Shown here: positions 1-8,211 of the stretch, piece after piece
Position numbering within the stretch: position 1 is the first letter of the stretch
How the letters are laid out: each line of letters opens with the position of its first letter
Assembly (NCBI GenBank): GCA_041573795.1
Contig: JBFFQB010000012.1
Location: 1-44,121, forward strand
Direction of reading: 5' to 3'
Origin: E44-bin32 sp041573795
GTDB lineage: Bacteria; Chloroflexota; Anaerolineae; Anaerolineales; E44-bin32
DNA: 44,121 nucleotides
The notes under the pieces: generated by a model
Databases searched by the model: none
Seen by the model: the letters and a program-made list of their open reading frames with translations, nothing else
What the model was told of the DNA's origin: nothing
Made by a program: the position numbers and the translations under genes

Positions 1-1282
1 ACCGATCGCCGTGGATAATCAGGAGGCGCTCGAGCGCCTGGGATCGCTGGCGGATGCTTTTTTGCTGCATGATCGCCCCATCCGCACCCGCTGCGATGAC
101 TCGGTCGTTGCCGCATTTCAAGGGGATGTTCTCCTCCTGCGTAGATCACGCGGTTATGCGCCCTATCCCGTTGAAGTACCCTGGGAGGGGAGGTCGATTC
201 TTGCTGGGGGACCTGAGCTGAAGAACACATTCTGCCTCACCCAGGGGGCTAATGCCTTCATCAGCCATCATATTGGAGATATGGAGAACTACGAAACGCT
301 GGCTTCCTTCGAAGATGGCATTGTCCATTTCGAGAAACTCTTCCGGGTACAGCCCGAACTCCTTGCCTACGACTTGCATCCTGATTACCTGGCTACCCGT
401 TATATCCATGACCGGGCCGAACGCGAGCAGCTGCCGTTGGTCGGTGTTCAGCATCATCATGCCCACGTCGCCGCCTGTATGGCCGAGAACGCTCTTCCCC
501 CTGATGCTCAGGTTATGGGTCTGAGCTTCGATGGCACCGGGTACGGCCAGGATGGGGCCATCTGGGGTGGTGAGGTGCTGGTCGGTGGCTATGCTGATGT
601 GGAGCGGGTCGCGCATCTGCAATATGTCCCCTTACCGGGTGGTGATGCCGCCATTCGCGCCCCCTGGCGCACCGCCTTGGCCTGGTTGTGGCAAGCGGGC
701 CTGGATTGGGCGGACGATCTCCCACCTGTCAAGGAAAGCCATGAGGAGCAGCGTCAGATCCTTCTGAGCCAGCTGGAGCAGGGTCTCAACGCACCGCCGA
801 CCTCGAGCATGGGTCGACTCTTTGACGCTGTGGCAGCGCTCATAGGCGTGCGACAGCGCGTTAATTACGAGGCGCAGGCGGCGATGGAGCTGGAGGCATT
901 GGTCGAGCATGCAGAAGACGGCGTCTATCCCATGACGTTCGATGGGGAGATCATCAATCCCACGCAGATGTTTCTGGCCCTTATCGAGGACCAGCGGGCG
1001 AGCGTCCCCGTGGGTGTGATGGCGGCACGCTTCCACAATACGATTGCCGCGTTGTCGATTGAAATCTGTGGTCAGATCCGCCAGTCTAGAGGGGTGAATG
1101 ATGTCGTCCTGAGTGGCGGGGTATGGCAGAACTTATCCTTACTAGAGAAATGCGTGACCCTGTTGAGGGAGCAGGGCCATACTGTATGGATCCACCGGCT
1201 CGTCCCGCCCAACGATGGGGGCATCTCTCTGGGACAGGCAGCCGTGGCTGGGGTGCGTGATCAGTTGGGTTTATTGGACTGA
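1..1282 (+). CDS. hypF: Carbamoyltransferase HypF, C-terminal part (5' end outside window)
   Basis: HypF activates carbamoyl phosphate as carbamoyl-AMP and transfers the carbamoyl group to the C-terminal Cys of HypE, the source of the CN ligands of the [NiFe]-hydrogenase active site. The reading frame is open to the first base, so the GTG at 11 is internal, not a start. About 426 residues of a family usually 750-770 long are present. The piece begins at the end of the YrdC-like domain (HDRPIRTRCDDSVV) and holds the whole Kae1/TobZ-like domain, with the metal-binding VQHHHAHVAAC motif and the nucleotide-binding LSFDGTGYGQDGAIWGGE motif. The acylphosphatase and zinc-finger domains must lie upstream. 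hypC follows after 28 bases, in the usual hyp order. Confidence 0.95.
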   Translation, partial: PIAVDNQEALERLGSLADAFLLHDRPIRTRCDDSVVAAFQGDVLLLRRSRGYAPYPVEVPWEGRSILAGGPELKNTFCLTQGANAFISHHIGDMENYETLASFEDGIVHFEKLFRVQPELLAYDLHPDYLATRYIHDRAEREQLPLVGVQHHHAHVAACMAENALPPDAQVMGLSFDGTGYGQDGAIWGGEVLVGGYADVERVAHLQYVPLPGGDAAIRAPWRTALAWLWQAGLDWADDLPPVKESHEEQRQILLSQLEQGLNAPPTSSMGRLFDAVAALIGVRQRVNYEAQAAMELEALVEHAEDGVYPMTFDGEIINPTQMFLALIEDQRASVPVGVMAARFHNTIAALSIEICGQIRQSRGVNDVVLSGGVWQNLSLLEKCVTLLREQGHTVWIHRLVPPNDGGISLGQAAVAGVRDQLGLLD

Positions 1283-1310
1283 TGGACGGGGTAAAGAGGA
1301 GTGTGATCTT

Positions 1311-1571
1311 ATGTGTTTAGGTGTTCCCGGGAAGATCAAGGAGATCTATAAGAAGGACAATCTGCGCATGGCTCGTGTGGACTTCGGTGGCGTTGAACGC
1401 GAGGCATGTCTCGAGTACGTTCCTGAAGCCGCTGTGGGCGAGTATATCGTTGTGCATGTTGGCTTTGCCATCAGTCTTTTGAGTGAAGAGGAAGCCCACG
1501 CCACGCTCGATTTGTTGCGAGAGATCATGGACCTGGAGCAAGAGCTCGGGCCGGAGCCTGATCTGCCATGA
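1311..1571 (+). CDS. hypC: Hydrogenase maturation chaperone HypC
   Basis: HypC is a small chaperone that pairs with HypD to carry the Fe(CN)2CO group and then binds the hydrogenase large-subunit precursor. The 86-residue product begins MCLGVPGKI; Cys2, exposed after Met removal, is the invariant functional residue, and this fixes the start at 1311. AGGAG lies 9 bases upstream. A longer frame opens upstream at 1215 but would bury Cys2 and overlap hypF, so it is rejected. The C-terminal half has the usual HVGFAI and helix pattern. The stop overlaps the hypD start (ATGA at 1568-1571), indicating translational coupling. Confidence 0.95.
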   Translation: MCLGVPGKIKEIYKKDNLRMARVDFGGVEREACLEYVPEAAVGEYIVVHVGFAISLLSEEEAHATLDLLREIMDLEQELGPEPDLP

Positions 1572-2662
1572 AATATGTCAGCGAATACCGTGACGCCAGA
1601 TTGGTCAAGGCTGTCCTGGACGATATTCGTCATGAGGTCACGCGACCCTGGGTGATCATGGAGATTTGCGGAGGGCAGACTCATTCGATCGTGCGCCATG
1701 GCATCGACCAACTCTTGCCGCCGAAGATTGAGCTGGTGCATGGCCCCGGCTGCCCGGTCTGCGTGACGCCGCTGGAGCAGATCGACCGGGCGTTGGCGAT
1801 CGCCTCTGACCCTGAGGTGATCTTCACTTCATACGGCGATATGCTGCGGGTGCCCGGCAGCGGGCGTGATCTCTTCTCGGTGCGGGCCTCAGGGGGTGAC
1901 GTACGCGTGATCTATTCCCCTCTCGATGCGATTAAGTTGGCACAGGAAAACCCGCATCGTCAGGTTGTATTCTTCGCCATCGGCTTCGAAACAACGGCAC
2001 CGCCCAACGCTATGTCTGTTGTGCAGGCGAAATCGCTGGGATTGGAAAATTTTAGTGTGCTGGTTTCGCATGTGCGCGTGCCACCGGCGATGCACGCCAT
2101 CCTTGGTTCACCCCACAACCGTGTGCAGGGTTTCCTGGCGGCAGGGCATGTCTGTGCTGTGATGGGCTACTGGGAGTATCCCCCCATCGCTGAGCAATAT
2201 CAGGCGTCCATCGCTGTCACAGGCTTTGAACCGCTTGATATTGCTCGGGGCATCTTACAGGTGATACGCTTACTCGAAGCTGGCGAGTACGTCGTCGCCA
2301 ACGCCTATAAACGTGCCGTGACGCTGGAGGGCAATCGCCCGGCACAGGATCTAATCCAGCGTGTCTTTGAGAGCTGCGATCGTAAGTGGCGCGGGGTGGG
2401 GTTGATCCCGCAAAGCGGCTGGCGGCTGAGAAGTGAATTTGCTGAATTTGATGCCGAAAAGCGTTTCGATGTCGAAGCCATTACGCCCGAGGAATCACCG
2501 CTCTGTATCGCCGGAGAGATCCTGCAGGGCTTGAAGAAACCCGTTGATTGCAGTGCCTTCGGGGAGCAATGCACCCCCGAAAATCCGCTGGGCGCCACGA
2601 TGGTCTCGTCTGAAGGCGCCTGCGCAGCGTACTACCAATACGGGAGGACGGAAGCAGTTTGA
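1568..2662 (+). CDS. hypD: Hydrogenase maturation Fe-S protein HypD
   Basis: HypD is the [4Fe-4S] scaffold on which Fe(CN)2CO is assembled together with HypC and HypE. The 364-residue length is normal. Family signatures are intact: an early EICGGQTHSI stretch with the key Cys, GPGCPVCVTP (two Cys), the GFETTAPP segment, GFEPLDIARGI, and C-terminal Cys residues that bind the cluster. The start is set by the 4-base overlap with hypC. In most hyp operons hypE follows directly; here 678 bases containing a RAYT gene and a repeat separate them. Confidence 0.96.
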   Translation: MKYVSEYRDARLVKAVLDDIRHEVTRPWVIMEICGGQTHSIVRHGIDQLLPPKIELVHGPGCPVCVTPLEQIDRALAIASDPEVIFTSYGDMLRVPGSGRDLFSVRASGGDVRVIYSPLDAIKLAQENPHRQVVFFAIGFETTAPPNAMSVVQAKSLGLENFSVLVSHVRVPPAMHAILGSPHNRVQGFLAAGHVCAVMGYWEYPPIAEQYQASIAVTGFEPLDIARGILQVIRLLEAGEYVVANAYKRAVTLEGNRPAQDLIQRVFESCDRKWRGVGLIPQSGWRLRSEFAEFDAEKRFDVEAITPEESPLCIAGEILQGLKKPVDCSAFGEQCTPENPLGATMVSSEGACAAYYQYGRTEAV

Positions 2663-2687
2663 CGAAGACAAAGTTTAGGGGGTGGGG

Positions 2688-3227
2688 ATGGGGGAGTACA
2701 GGAACAGGTGGCACGTACCAAGGCATATCGATGTACCGGACGCGGTCTATATGGTAACCGCAGGGACATATCGTAAGAAACCGGTGTTTAACACCGATTC
2801 AAAACTGGATATTCTCCAAGAGATAATTTGTGAGCGATGTGGCCGAACCAACTGGGATCTTCAAGCTTGGGTGGTTCTACCAAATCACTATCACATGATA
2901 ATTAAAGCTCTCGATCATGAAAGACCGTTATCAGCCTTGATCAGATCCATTCACTCAAAATCTGCCATTTCAGTGAACCGGAGCGACAGGATGGTTGGGC
3001 GACGTGTTTGGTACAACTACTGGGATACCTGCATCCGGTCTGAAGGTGAGTACTTAGCCAGGTTAAAGTACATTATTCAAAATCCGGAACGGCATGGAAT
3101 CGTTGATGATTTTCGAGAATATCCGTTCTCCAGCTATCAGATGTTAACGGAGCGAAATAATGCCTTCATTGATAAGGCCAATCGGTTCCGGGATTCATTT
3201 GATATCGGGAATCTAGATGAGTACTAA
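2688..3227 (+). CDS. REP-associated tyrosine transposase (RAYT, Y1/HUH family)
   Basis: About 179 residues. The sequence shows the HUH-type metal-binding motif PNHYHMII (about residue 67) and the later tyrosine region RLKYIIQNPERHGIV, typical of the single-Tyr nuclease (IS200/IS605-like Y1) superfamily and close to the RAYT branch (YIxxNP signature). RAYTs cut and join single-stranded DNA at REP palindromes and are usually single, domesticated copies rather than active insertion sequences. The ATG at 2688 follows a G-rich ribosome site; a GTG at 2682 in the same frame is the alternative start. The gene lies between hypD and hypE, and a double-hairpin repeat begins 7 bases after its stop, as expected for a RAYT with its cognate REP. 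It appears intact. Confidence 0.88.
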   Translation: MGEYRNRWHVPRHIDVPDAVYMVTAGTYRKKPVFNTDSKLDILQEIICERCGRTNWDLQAWVVLPNHYHMIIKALDHERPLSALIRSIHSKSAISVNRSDRMVGRRVWYNYWDTCIRSEGEYLARLKYIIQNPERHGIVDDFREYPFSSYQMLTERNNAFIDKANRFRDSFDIGNLDEY

Positions 3228-3234
3228 AGGGGAG

Positions 3235-3274
3235 TCCGGCAGCGTTGCTGCCGGAGCGGAAGCAACGCTTCCGC
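3235..3274. repeat. REP-like double hairpin, copy 1
   Basis: Two perfect palindromes abut without a spacer. 3235-3255 has 9-bp stems and the loop GTT; 3256-3274 has 8-bp stems and the loop AAC. The inner stem ends are GC next to the loop in both. The element sits 7 bases after the RAYT stop and before hypE. The same layout occurs at 4466-4503 and 4565-4602, so this is a repeat family rather than a lone terminator, and no T-tract follows. Confidence 0.8.
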
Positions 3275-3340
3275 ACACCATATTCTTTTGAAAAGATCGT
3301 TGGTTCAGGAAATGAATTCTGCAAGGTACGGTAGGAAAGA

Positions 3341-4411
3341 ATGACACAAGATTCCAGCACCATCACCATCCACGGCCTCGTCTGCCCGGCGCCGCTGGCG
3401 CATGAAAACACCATCGTCATGGGTCATGGCAGCGGGGGGCGCATGACCCAGCGCCTGATCGAGAAAACTTTCTATCCGCCGCTTGAAAACCCTATCCTGC
3501 TGCGGGGCGACGACGGCGCAGTGGTCCACTCCCCGCCAAGCGGTCGACTGGCCGTCAGCACCGACGCGCACATCGTTTCGCCGCTGTTCTTCCCCGGTGG
3601 CGACATCGGTCATCTGGCCGTCAGCGGGACCGTGAACGACCTGGCGATGATGGGCGCCCAACCTTTGTGGCTTACCGCCAGCTTCATCCTGGAAGAAGGT
3701 CTGCCCGTGTACCTGCTTGAGCAGGTGCTGGTCTCAATGAAAGCCGCTGCTGAGGACGCCGGTATTAAGATTATCGCCGGCGATACCAAGGTTGCCGAGC
3801 GCGGCAAGGCTGACGGCCTATTCATCACCACCACAGGTGTCGGCCATATCCCCGAGGGAAGAGAGGTCGGCGGAGCCAGGGCGCAAGTCGGCGATGAGGT
3901 GATCCTCTCCGGGAGTCTCGGTGATCACGGTATTGCCGTCCTGGCGGCACGCGGTGAGCTTGCCTTTGAAACCACGCTTGAGTCAGATATCGCCTCGCTC
4001 AACGGCCTGGTCGAGACGATGTTTGCTGCCTGCCCGGATCTTCACGTGTTGCGTGATCCTACGCGCGGTGGCCTGGCGACGGCGTTGAATGAGATCGCCC
4101 GGCAGAGTGGGGTGGGGATCGTGCTAGACGAAGAGACGCTGCCGGTGAAAGCCGAGGTGCTCGGTGCATGCGAGATGCTCGGGTTTGATCCGCTCTATGT
4201 CGCCAATGAGGGCAAACTGGTTGCCATCCTCCCGGCCGAGAACGCCCCGGCGGTGCTAGCGGCGATGCGGGCGCATCCCTTGGGCGTCGGGGCAGTGCGC
4301 ATTGGGGAAGTCCAACAATCGCCTGTGGGGCGCGTGCTCATGCGCACCGCCATCGGGGCGACGCGCGTGGTGGATGTGCTGGCGGGGGAGATGCTACCGC
4401 GGATTTGCTAA
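3341..4411 (+). CDS. hypE: Hydrogenase maturation protein HypE (thiocyanate-forming)
   Basis: HypE takes the carbamoyl group from HypF on its C-terminal Cys and dehydrates it with ATP to a thiocyanate, giving the CN ligand. The 356-residue protein has the PurM/AIRS-like fold: GHGSGGRM near residue 28, GDDGAVV, NDLAMMGAQP, the ATP-binding GDTKVAERG, and DPTRGGLATALNEIA. It ends in the invariant PRIC, with the catalytic Cys as the last residue. AGGA lies a few bases before the ATG. The gene is displaced from hypD by the RAYT and one repeat, so it may depend on readthrough or its own promoter. Confidence 0.96.
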   Translation: MTQDSSTITIHGLVCPAPLAHENTIVMGHGSGGRMTQRLIEKTFYPPLENPILLRGDDGAVVHSPPSGRLAVSTDAHIVSPLFFPGGDIGHLAVSGTVNDLAMMGAQPLWLTASFILEEGLPVYLLEQVLVSMKAAAEDAGIKIIAGDTKVAERGKADGLFITTTGVGHIPEGREVGGARAQVGDEVILSGSLGDHGIAVLAARGELAFETTLESDIASLNGLVETMFAACPDLHVLRDPTRGGLATALNEIARQSGVGIVLDEETLPVKAEVLGACEMLGFDPLYVANEGKLVAILPAENAPAVLAAMRAHPLGVGAVRIGEVQQSPVGRVLMRTAIGATRVVDVLAGEMLPRIC

Positions 4412-4465
4412 TTACCCGGGCTATCTTGAAATGAAGTGCGAACGCCAGGCGTAACTACCTGGAGA

Positions 4466-4503
4466 GCATGAGCTTCGCTCATGCCCAGCGGCAAAGCCGC
4501 TGG
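4466..4503. repeat. REP-like double hairpin, copy 2
   Basis: Two abutting perfect 19-base palindromes lie here: 4466-4484 (8-bp stems, loop TTC) and 4485-4503 (8-bp stems, loop AAA). Both have GC next to the loop, as in the copy beside the RAYT. The element lies after the hypE stop and before the hyp terminator. Stem sequences differ between copies while geometry is kept, which suggests selection on structure. Confidence 0.75.
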
Positions 4504-4522
4504 ACTTTACCTCTGGAGCCAT

Positions 4523-4552
4523 GAACCCGGGAATTTCCCGGGTTCTTTTATT
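4523..4552 (+). terminator. Rho-independent terminator of the hyp operon
   Basis: A nearly perfect GC-rich inverted repeat (4523-4545, about 10 bp with a very short loop) is followed by TTTTATT on the plus strand. It lies 112 bases after the hypE stop, between hypE and the convergent cooC. No A-tract precedes it, so it serves the plus strand rather than cooC. Confidence 0.8.
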
Positions 4553-4564
4553 GATGCGCATCAT

Positions 4565-4602
4565 GTGGAAGCAAAGCTTCCACGCCGGCAGCAACGCTGC
4601 TG
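4565..4602. repeat. REP-like double hairpin, copy 3 (second hairpin imperfect)
   Basis: 4565-4583 is a perfect 19-base palindrome (8-bp stems, loop AAA). It is directly followed by a weaker palindrome at 4584-4602 (loop AAC) with one G-U pair and a frayed end. The arrangement is the same as in the copies at 3235 and 4466. It lies between the terminator and the end of cooC. Confidence 0.7.
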
Positions 4603-4620
4603 ATAGGTTCCGCTCAATGA

Positions 4621-5409
4621 CTATGCTGCCTCGACCTGGATCTGCTCCATCAAGAGCGATACGATCTGGCGCGCAGCCTCGGCTAAATCCTCCGATACGT
4701 TGTAAACCGCTGCACCCTGGCGATCGGCCTCAATCACGTCTTCGGTGTCTTTCAAGAATCCCAGCACGGGCAAACCCGGCGAGCGCTCTTCGATAAAACG
4801 CTGATCGTCTTGATGCCGCACCTTACTTCCGACGATGAAGAGCTTCGAAAGCTTCAAATCCTCCGCCAGGCTCTTAATCTGTGCCGCCGTACCCAGGCTG
4901 CGTGCGGTTGGCTCTACCACGATCAGCATCGCATCAACGGCATCCGCCGTGGCGCGTCCCAGGTGCTCGACCCCGGCATACATGTCGAGCAGTACGACCT
5001 CATCGCGCCGCAGTAGAACGTGCGTGATCAAAGAGCGCAGCATCGCGCTCTCGGGGCAGATGCAGCCCGAACCGCCCATCTCCACCGCGCCCAGTTCAAG
5101 CATGCGGATGCCATCCTGGAGCAGGGAAAAGCGATCAGGGAGATCATCTACGCGTGGGTTGAGTTTGAAAAACCCCCCCGTTGTCCCGGGCTGTGCGCCG
5201 GTGCGCTCGTAGATGAGCTCATCCATCTTGGCGATCGGGGTGAGTTCCGCCAGCGCATCGAGCGGAAATCCCAACGCTGCACCCAGACAGGGCGAAGGGT
5301 CGGCATCGATCGCAAGGACCTGATAACCCAGGTCGGTGAATGCGTAGGCAAGCAGGCTGGTCAGCGTGGTCTTACCGACACCGCCTTTACCGGTGATGGC
5401 GATTTTCAT
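4621..5409 (-). CDS. cooC: CooC-type nickel-insertion ATPase for CO dehydrogenase
   Basis: CooC is a dimeric P-loop ATPase of the MinD/ParA (SIMIBI) class that delivers Ni to CO dehydrogenase and, as AcsF, to acetyl-CoA synthase. The 262-residue protein starts with the deviant Walker A GKGGVGKTT (residues 7-15), has the switch IDADPSP near residue 34, and carries the CxC nickel site GCICPE at Cys116/Cys118. A ribosome site (AGGGAG) precedes the ATG. It is the last gene of the minus-strand hdr/met operon. Its target enzyme is not in the window, so CODH/ACS genes are expected nearby. Assignment to CooC rather than AcsF is not certain. Confidence 0.9.
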   Translation of the reverse strand: MKIAITGKGGVGKTTLTSLLAYAFTDLGYQVLAIDADPSPCLGAALGFPLDALAELTPIAKMDELIYERTGAQPGTTGGFFKLNPRVDDLPDRFSLLQDGIRMLELGAVEMGGSGCICPESAMLRSLITHVLLRRDEVVLLDMYAGVEHLGRATADAVDAMLIVVEPTARSLGTAAQIKSLAEDLKLSKLFIVGSKVRHQDDQRFIEERSPGLPVLGFLKDTEDVIEADRQGAAVYNVSEDLAEAARQIVSLLMEQIQVEAA

Positions 5410-5432
5410 ACAGGAATTCTCCCTGGGTCTGA

Positions 5433-5744
5433 TTATTGGGAAGCGTGGGGTTGAATCCCACGCAGTTGGGCTTCGTCGCGTAAAACCCCCACGATCGCGG
5501 CGATATCAAGCCCATTCTGACAATGCAACCCATTCTGTAACAGTTTATCGCAAGTCCACAGAGTCTGGTTGGTGAGTGCTTTCGGCTGGTCGTGGGCGGC
5601 GGCTTGGAAAATCTCGCCGAAGGTGAGGTCCATACCCGCTTCATGATAGTCTTCGCAGGCGAAGCACTGTTGGCATTGGCGGATATCCTCACCGCTTGCT
5701 GTGAGGACGATTGCCCAGAGTGGACCTCTGCCTGCCTGTGTCAT
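5433..5744 (-). CDS. Small HdrC-like Fe-S protein
   Basis: 103 residues. An N-terminal CQQCFAC stretch and a later TLWTCDKLLQNGLHCQNGLDIAAI stretch resemble the two Fe-S motifs of HdrC, including the closing GLDIA helix start, but each motif lacks at least one Cys and the Pro after the last Cys. The protein is therefore probably a reduced HdrC-type domain that may bind one cluster or serve as a structural subunit. The ATG at 5744 is preferred because AGGAGG lies 9 bases before it; a TTG one codon earlier is possible. It is packed between hdrCB (27 bases) and cooC (23 bases), so it is probably part of the same complex. The function is inferred from context. Confidence 0.6.
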   Translation of the reverse strand: MTQAGRGPLWAIVLTASGEDIRQCQQCFACEDYHEAGMDLTFGEIFQAAAHDQPKALTNQTLWTCDKLLQNGLHCQNGLDIAAIVGVLRDEAQLRGIQPHASQ

Positions 5745-5771
5745 CAAGCCAGACCTCCTGGTGCGGGGGGT

Positions 5772-7166
5772 TTAAAGTAAATCCTTCTCTCTAAGCAGTG
5801 GACGCGGGTCGATCAAGTTGCGATCAAGCGCGGCGCCATTGAGCATGTCTAAGGCAAGGGCAATCAGCTGGGTGAAGTACAGCGCCGGTGTGCGCTCTTC
5901 GCCCTCCATTTGCGTTTGTCGTCCATCGAGGTTGAGATGGCACAACGGGCAGGCAACGGCGACGAGGTCGGCACCACGCTGACGGGCGTTCTCAAGGATA
6001 TTGCTGCTCATCTCCACCGCAATCTCGGTATTGGTTGCGGAGAGGGATGCGCCGCAGCAAGCGACCTTGCGGTCCCAATCCACGACCTCGGCTCCCAGGG
6101 CCTTGATGATACGATCCATGGCCATGGGATACTCGGGGTCCGATGACCCGGTAACGTCAGGTGGGCGTGTGAGCAGGCAGCCGTAGTAGCATGCCACCTT
6201 TAGCCCCTTGAGAGGCCGTTTGACCAGGCCGGACAGTTTCTCGCTGCCCACACGTGTGTCGATCACATCCACAAGAGAGTGGATTTCAACGCTATCCTGG
6301 TAGCTGTAGCCTACGTCCGCATCAAGCTCGCGTTTCAAATCGGGGTCAAGACGCAGATCACGCGCCGCTGACCTGAAACGATTAAAACAGGCAGCGCAGG
6401 GCAGTGTGACGTCTTTCAATCCTTCCTGCTCCAATAAAACCAGGCTTTCTAAAGGGAGTCGCGTGGCCAGCTTATGATCGACTCGGTGGGCAGGCGTGGA
6501 GCCGCAGCAGACCCAGCCTTCAGGCTCGATTGGTTTGATCCCAAGCGCTTCCATCGTGGCCCGGGTTGAGAGGTCATATTCTTTCGCCATCGAGTGCAGC
6601 GAGCAGCCGGGGAAGTAGCCGATCTCGTCCTCCGGGCGCGCAGCGGTGGTGAGCGGCGTCTTGCGCTTACGGCGGCGCACCACCTTAGGAAGCACGCTGA
6701 TTTTGCGGTGCTTGAGCAGCTCGAGTGCCAGGTCGACATCCTTGAAAGGCTTCCTGGTGCGCAGGTTCATTTCGACCGTTAAGCCCAACTCGAAGGAACG
6801 GCCAAGAAGGTCAACATCCCGCAAGAAGACTTTGTTGAACAGTGCTACCTCGGAGACCTTGGGCTCAATGCCACGTTCCAGGGCTTCGCTAACGATGAAA
6901 TCCATCACCTTGGCGATATCGATGCCTTGCGGGCAGCGCGTGGTGCAGGTCTGACAGGAGGCGCATAACCAGGGCGTCTTACTGTCGAAGAGGATCTCTT
7001 CCATACCAAGTTGGGCAGCCCGCATAACCTGGTTGGGTGCCAGGTCGAAATGTTCCACTAGGGGGCAGCCAGACGTGCACTTGACACAGTGGTAACAAAG
7101 GAATACGTTCTCCCCGGTCTCCCGCTGGATTTGCTCGGCAAGTTCAGTGCTCAATTGGGTTACCAT
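5772..7166 (-). CDS. hdrCB: Heterodisulfide reductase-like subunits C and B fused (HdrCB)
   Basis: In one 464-residue chain, residues 1-180 are HdrC with two ferredoxin-type motifs (CYHCVKCTSGCP at 24-35 and CASCQTCTTRCP at 68-79). From about 183 on it is HdrB with two CCG domains (FPGCS then VCCGSTPAH and CAAC; CYYGC then ACCGASLS and CPLC), the sites of the unusual non-cubane [4Fe-4S] clusters. Both are complete. In methanogens HdrBC reduce CoM-S-S-CoB; in acetogens HdrBC belong to the MetVF-HdrABC-MvhD complex. The start at 7166 has GAGGTGA just upstream and lies 10 bases after metF; a longer frame from 7193 lacks a ribosome site. The natural substrate of HdrB here is unknown. Confidence 0.92.
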   Translation of the reverse strand: MVTQLSTELAEQIQRETGENVFLCYHCVKCTSGCPLVEHFDLAPNQVMRAAQLGMEEILFDSKTPWLCASCQTCTTRCPQGIDIAKVMDFIVSEALERGIEPKVSEVALFNKVFLRDVDLLGRSFELGLTVEMNLRTRKPFKDVDLALELLKHRKISVLPKVVRRRKRKTPLTTAARPEDEIGYFPGCSLHSMAKEYDLSTRATMEALGIKPIEPEGWVCCGSTPAHRVDHKLATRLPLESLVLLEQEGLKDVTLPCAACFNRFRSAARDLRLDPDLKRELDADVGYSYQDSVEIHSLVDVIDTRVGSEKLSGLVKRPLKGLKVACYYGCLLTRPPDVTGSSDPEYPMAMDRIIKALGAEVVDWDRKVACCGASLSATNTEIAVEMSSNILENARQRGADLVAVACPLCHLNLDGRQTQMEGEERTPALYFTQLIALALDMLNGAALDRNLIDPRPLLREKDLL

Positions 7167-7176
7167 CTTCACCTCA

Positions 7177-8193
7177 TCAAGCGGCTCTGGCATCCGAGGC
7201 TGAAAGCGGTTCGGGTGTAGGACGTGGATGCAGGCCGGCGCCCTCGATGATCGGCTTCACTGCTTCCTCCCACTCAATTGCCATCAGGTGGATACCGTGG
7301 ACGCCTTCGATTTTCTGCATCTGCTGGATCAATTCGATGGCGATCTGCATCCCTTCCTGACGCCAGGCCTGTGACCGCGCTTTTTTATCTTCCTTGTCAA
7401 TCCCCTCCGCCGCAGCGAGCATGCGATCGACGAACGCATCGGGGACATCCAGGCCGGGCACCTGATCGCGCATATAGCGTGCCATGCCCGGTGATTTCAA
7501 TGGTCCTATGCCGGCCAGGATGTAGATTTTTTCATGCAGGCCAAGTTCGCGCACTTTGGCCATAAACTCTTCAAAGCGGGGGACGTTATAAATCAATTGC
7601 GTCTGGATGAAATCTGCACCAGCTTCGACTTTCTTCCCCAAGCGGTAGGGCCGCCATTCGAAAGGGTCCCCAAAAGGATTGGCGGCGGCACCGACGAAGA
7701 AGCGTGGTTCCAAGCCCTTGATCTCATCCCCGCATTCAAAGCAGCTGCCATCCCGCATCTTCACCACGGTCTGGATTAAGGAGATCGAATCCAGGTCGTG
7801 CACATTTTTCGCCGTGGGGTGGTTGCCAAAGGATTGATGGTCCCCGGTCAGGCAGAGTAGATTGCGCATTCCCAACGCATAGGCGCCCATCAGGTCAGAT
7901 TGGATTGCCAGGCGATTGCGGTCGCGGCATGTCATCTGGATGATTGGCTCAAGGCCTTCCTGCACGACGATCGTTCCAGCGCCAATGCTCGACATACGCA
8001 CGATGGCGGTCTGATTGTCGGTGATGTTGACGGCATCGCAATAACCGATCAGGAGTTTGGCTTTCTCCCGAATGACCTCACCGTCAGCAGACTGCGGGGG
8101 GCCAAGTTCGGCTGTAACGGCGAAATGCCCCTCGCGTAGAATGCGCTCGAGGTTGGAGCCGGCTTTGTATCCGTTAGCACGGTTCTCTGTCAT
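7177..8193 (-). CDS. metF: Methylene-tetrahydrofolate reductase MetF
   Basis: MetF is the FAD-dependent (beta/alpha)8 barrel that reduces 5,10-methylene-H4folate to 5-methyl-H4folate, the last step of the Wood-Ljungdahl methyl branch before the corrinoid protein. The 338-residue sequence has the N-terminal catalytic Glu region (VTAELGPPQSADGE), the DAVNITDNQ strand, the LCLTGDHQS segment and the FFVGAAANPFGDP segment of the family. It ends with a short Pro-rich tail. metV lies 18 bases upstream and hdrCB 10 bases downstream, so this is the electron-transfer-linked MetVF type rather than a stand-alone NADH enzyme. Confidence 0.95.
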   Translation of the reverse strand: MTENRANGYKAGSNLERILREGHFAVTAELGPPQSADGEVIREKAKLLIGYCDAVNITDNQTAIVRMSSIGAGTIVVQEGLEPIIQMTCRDRNRLAIQSDLMGAYALGMRNLLCLTGDHQSFGNHPTAKNVHDLDSISLIQTVVKMRDGSCFECGDEIKGLEPRFFVGAAANPFGDPFEWRPYRLGKKVEAGADFIQTQLIYNVPRFEEFMAKVRELGLHEKIYILAGIGPLKSPGMARYMRDQVPGLDVPDAFVDRMLAAAEGIDKEDKKARSQAWRQEGMQIAIELIQQMQKIEGVHGIHLMAIEWEEAVKPIIEGAGLHPRPTPEPLSASDARAA

Positions 8194-8211
8194 GATCTCT
8201 ACCCTCCCAAC

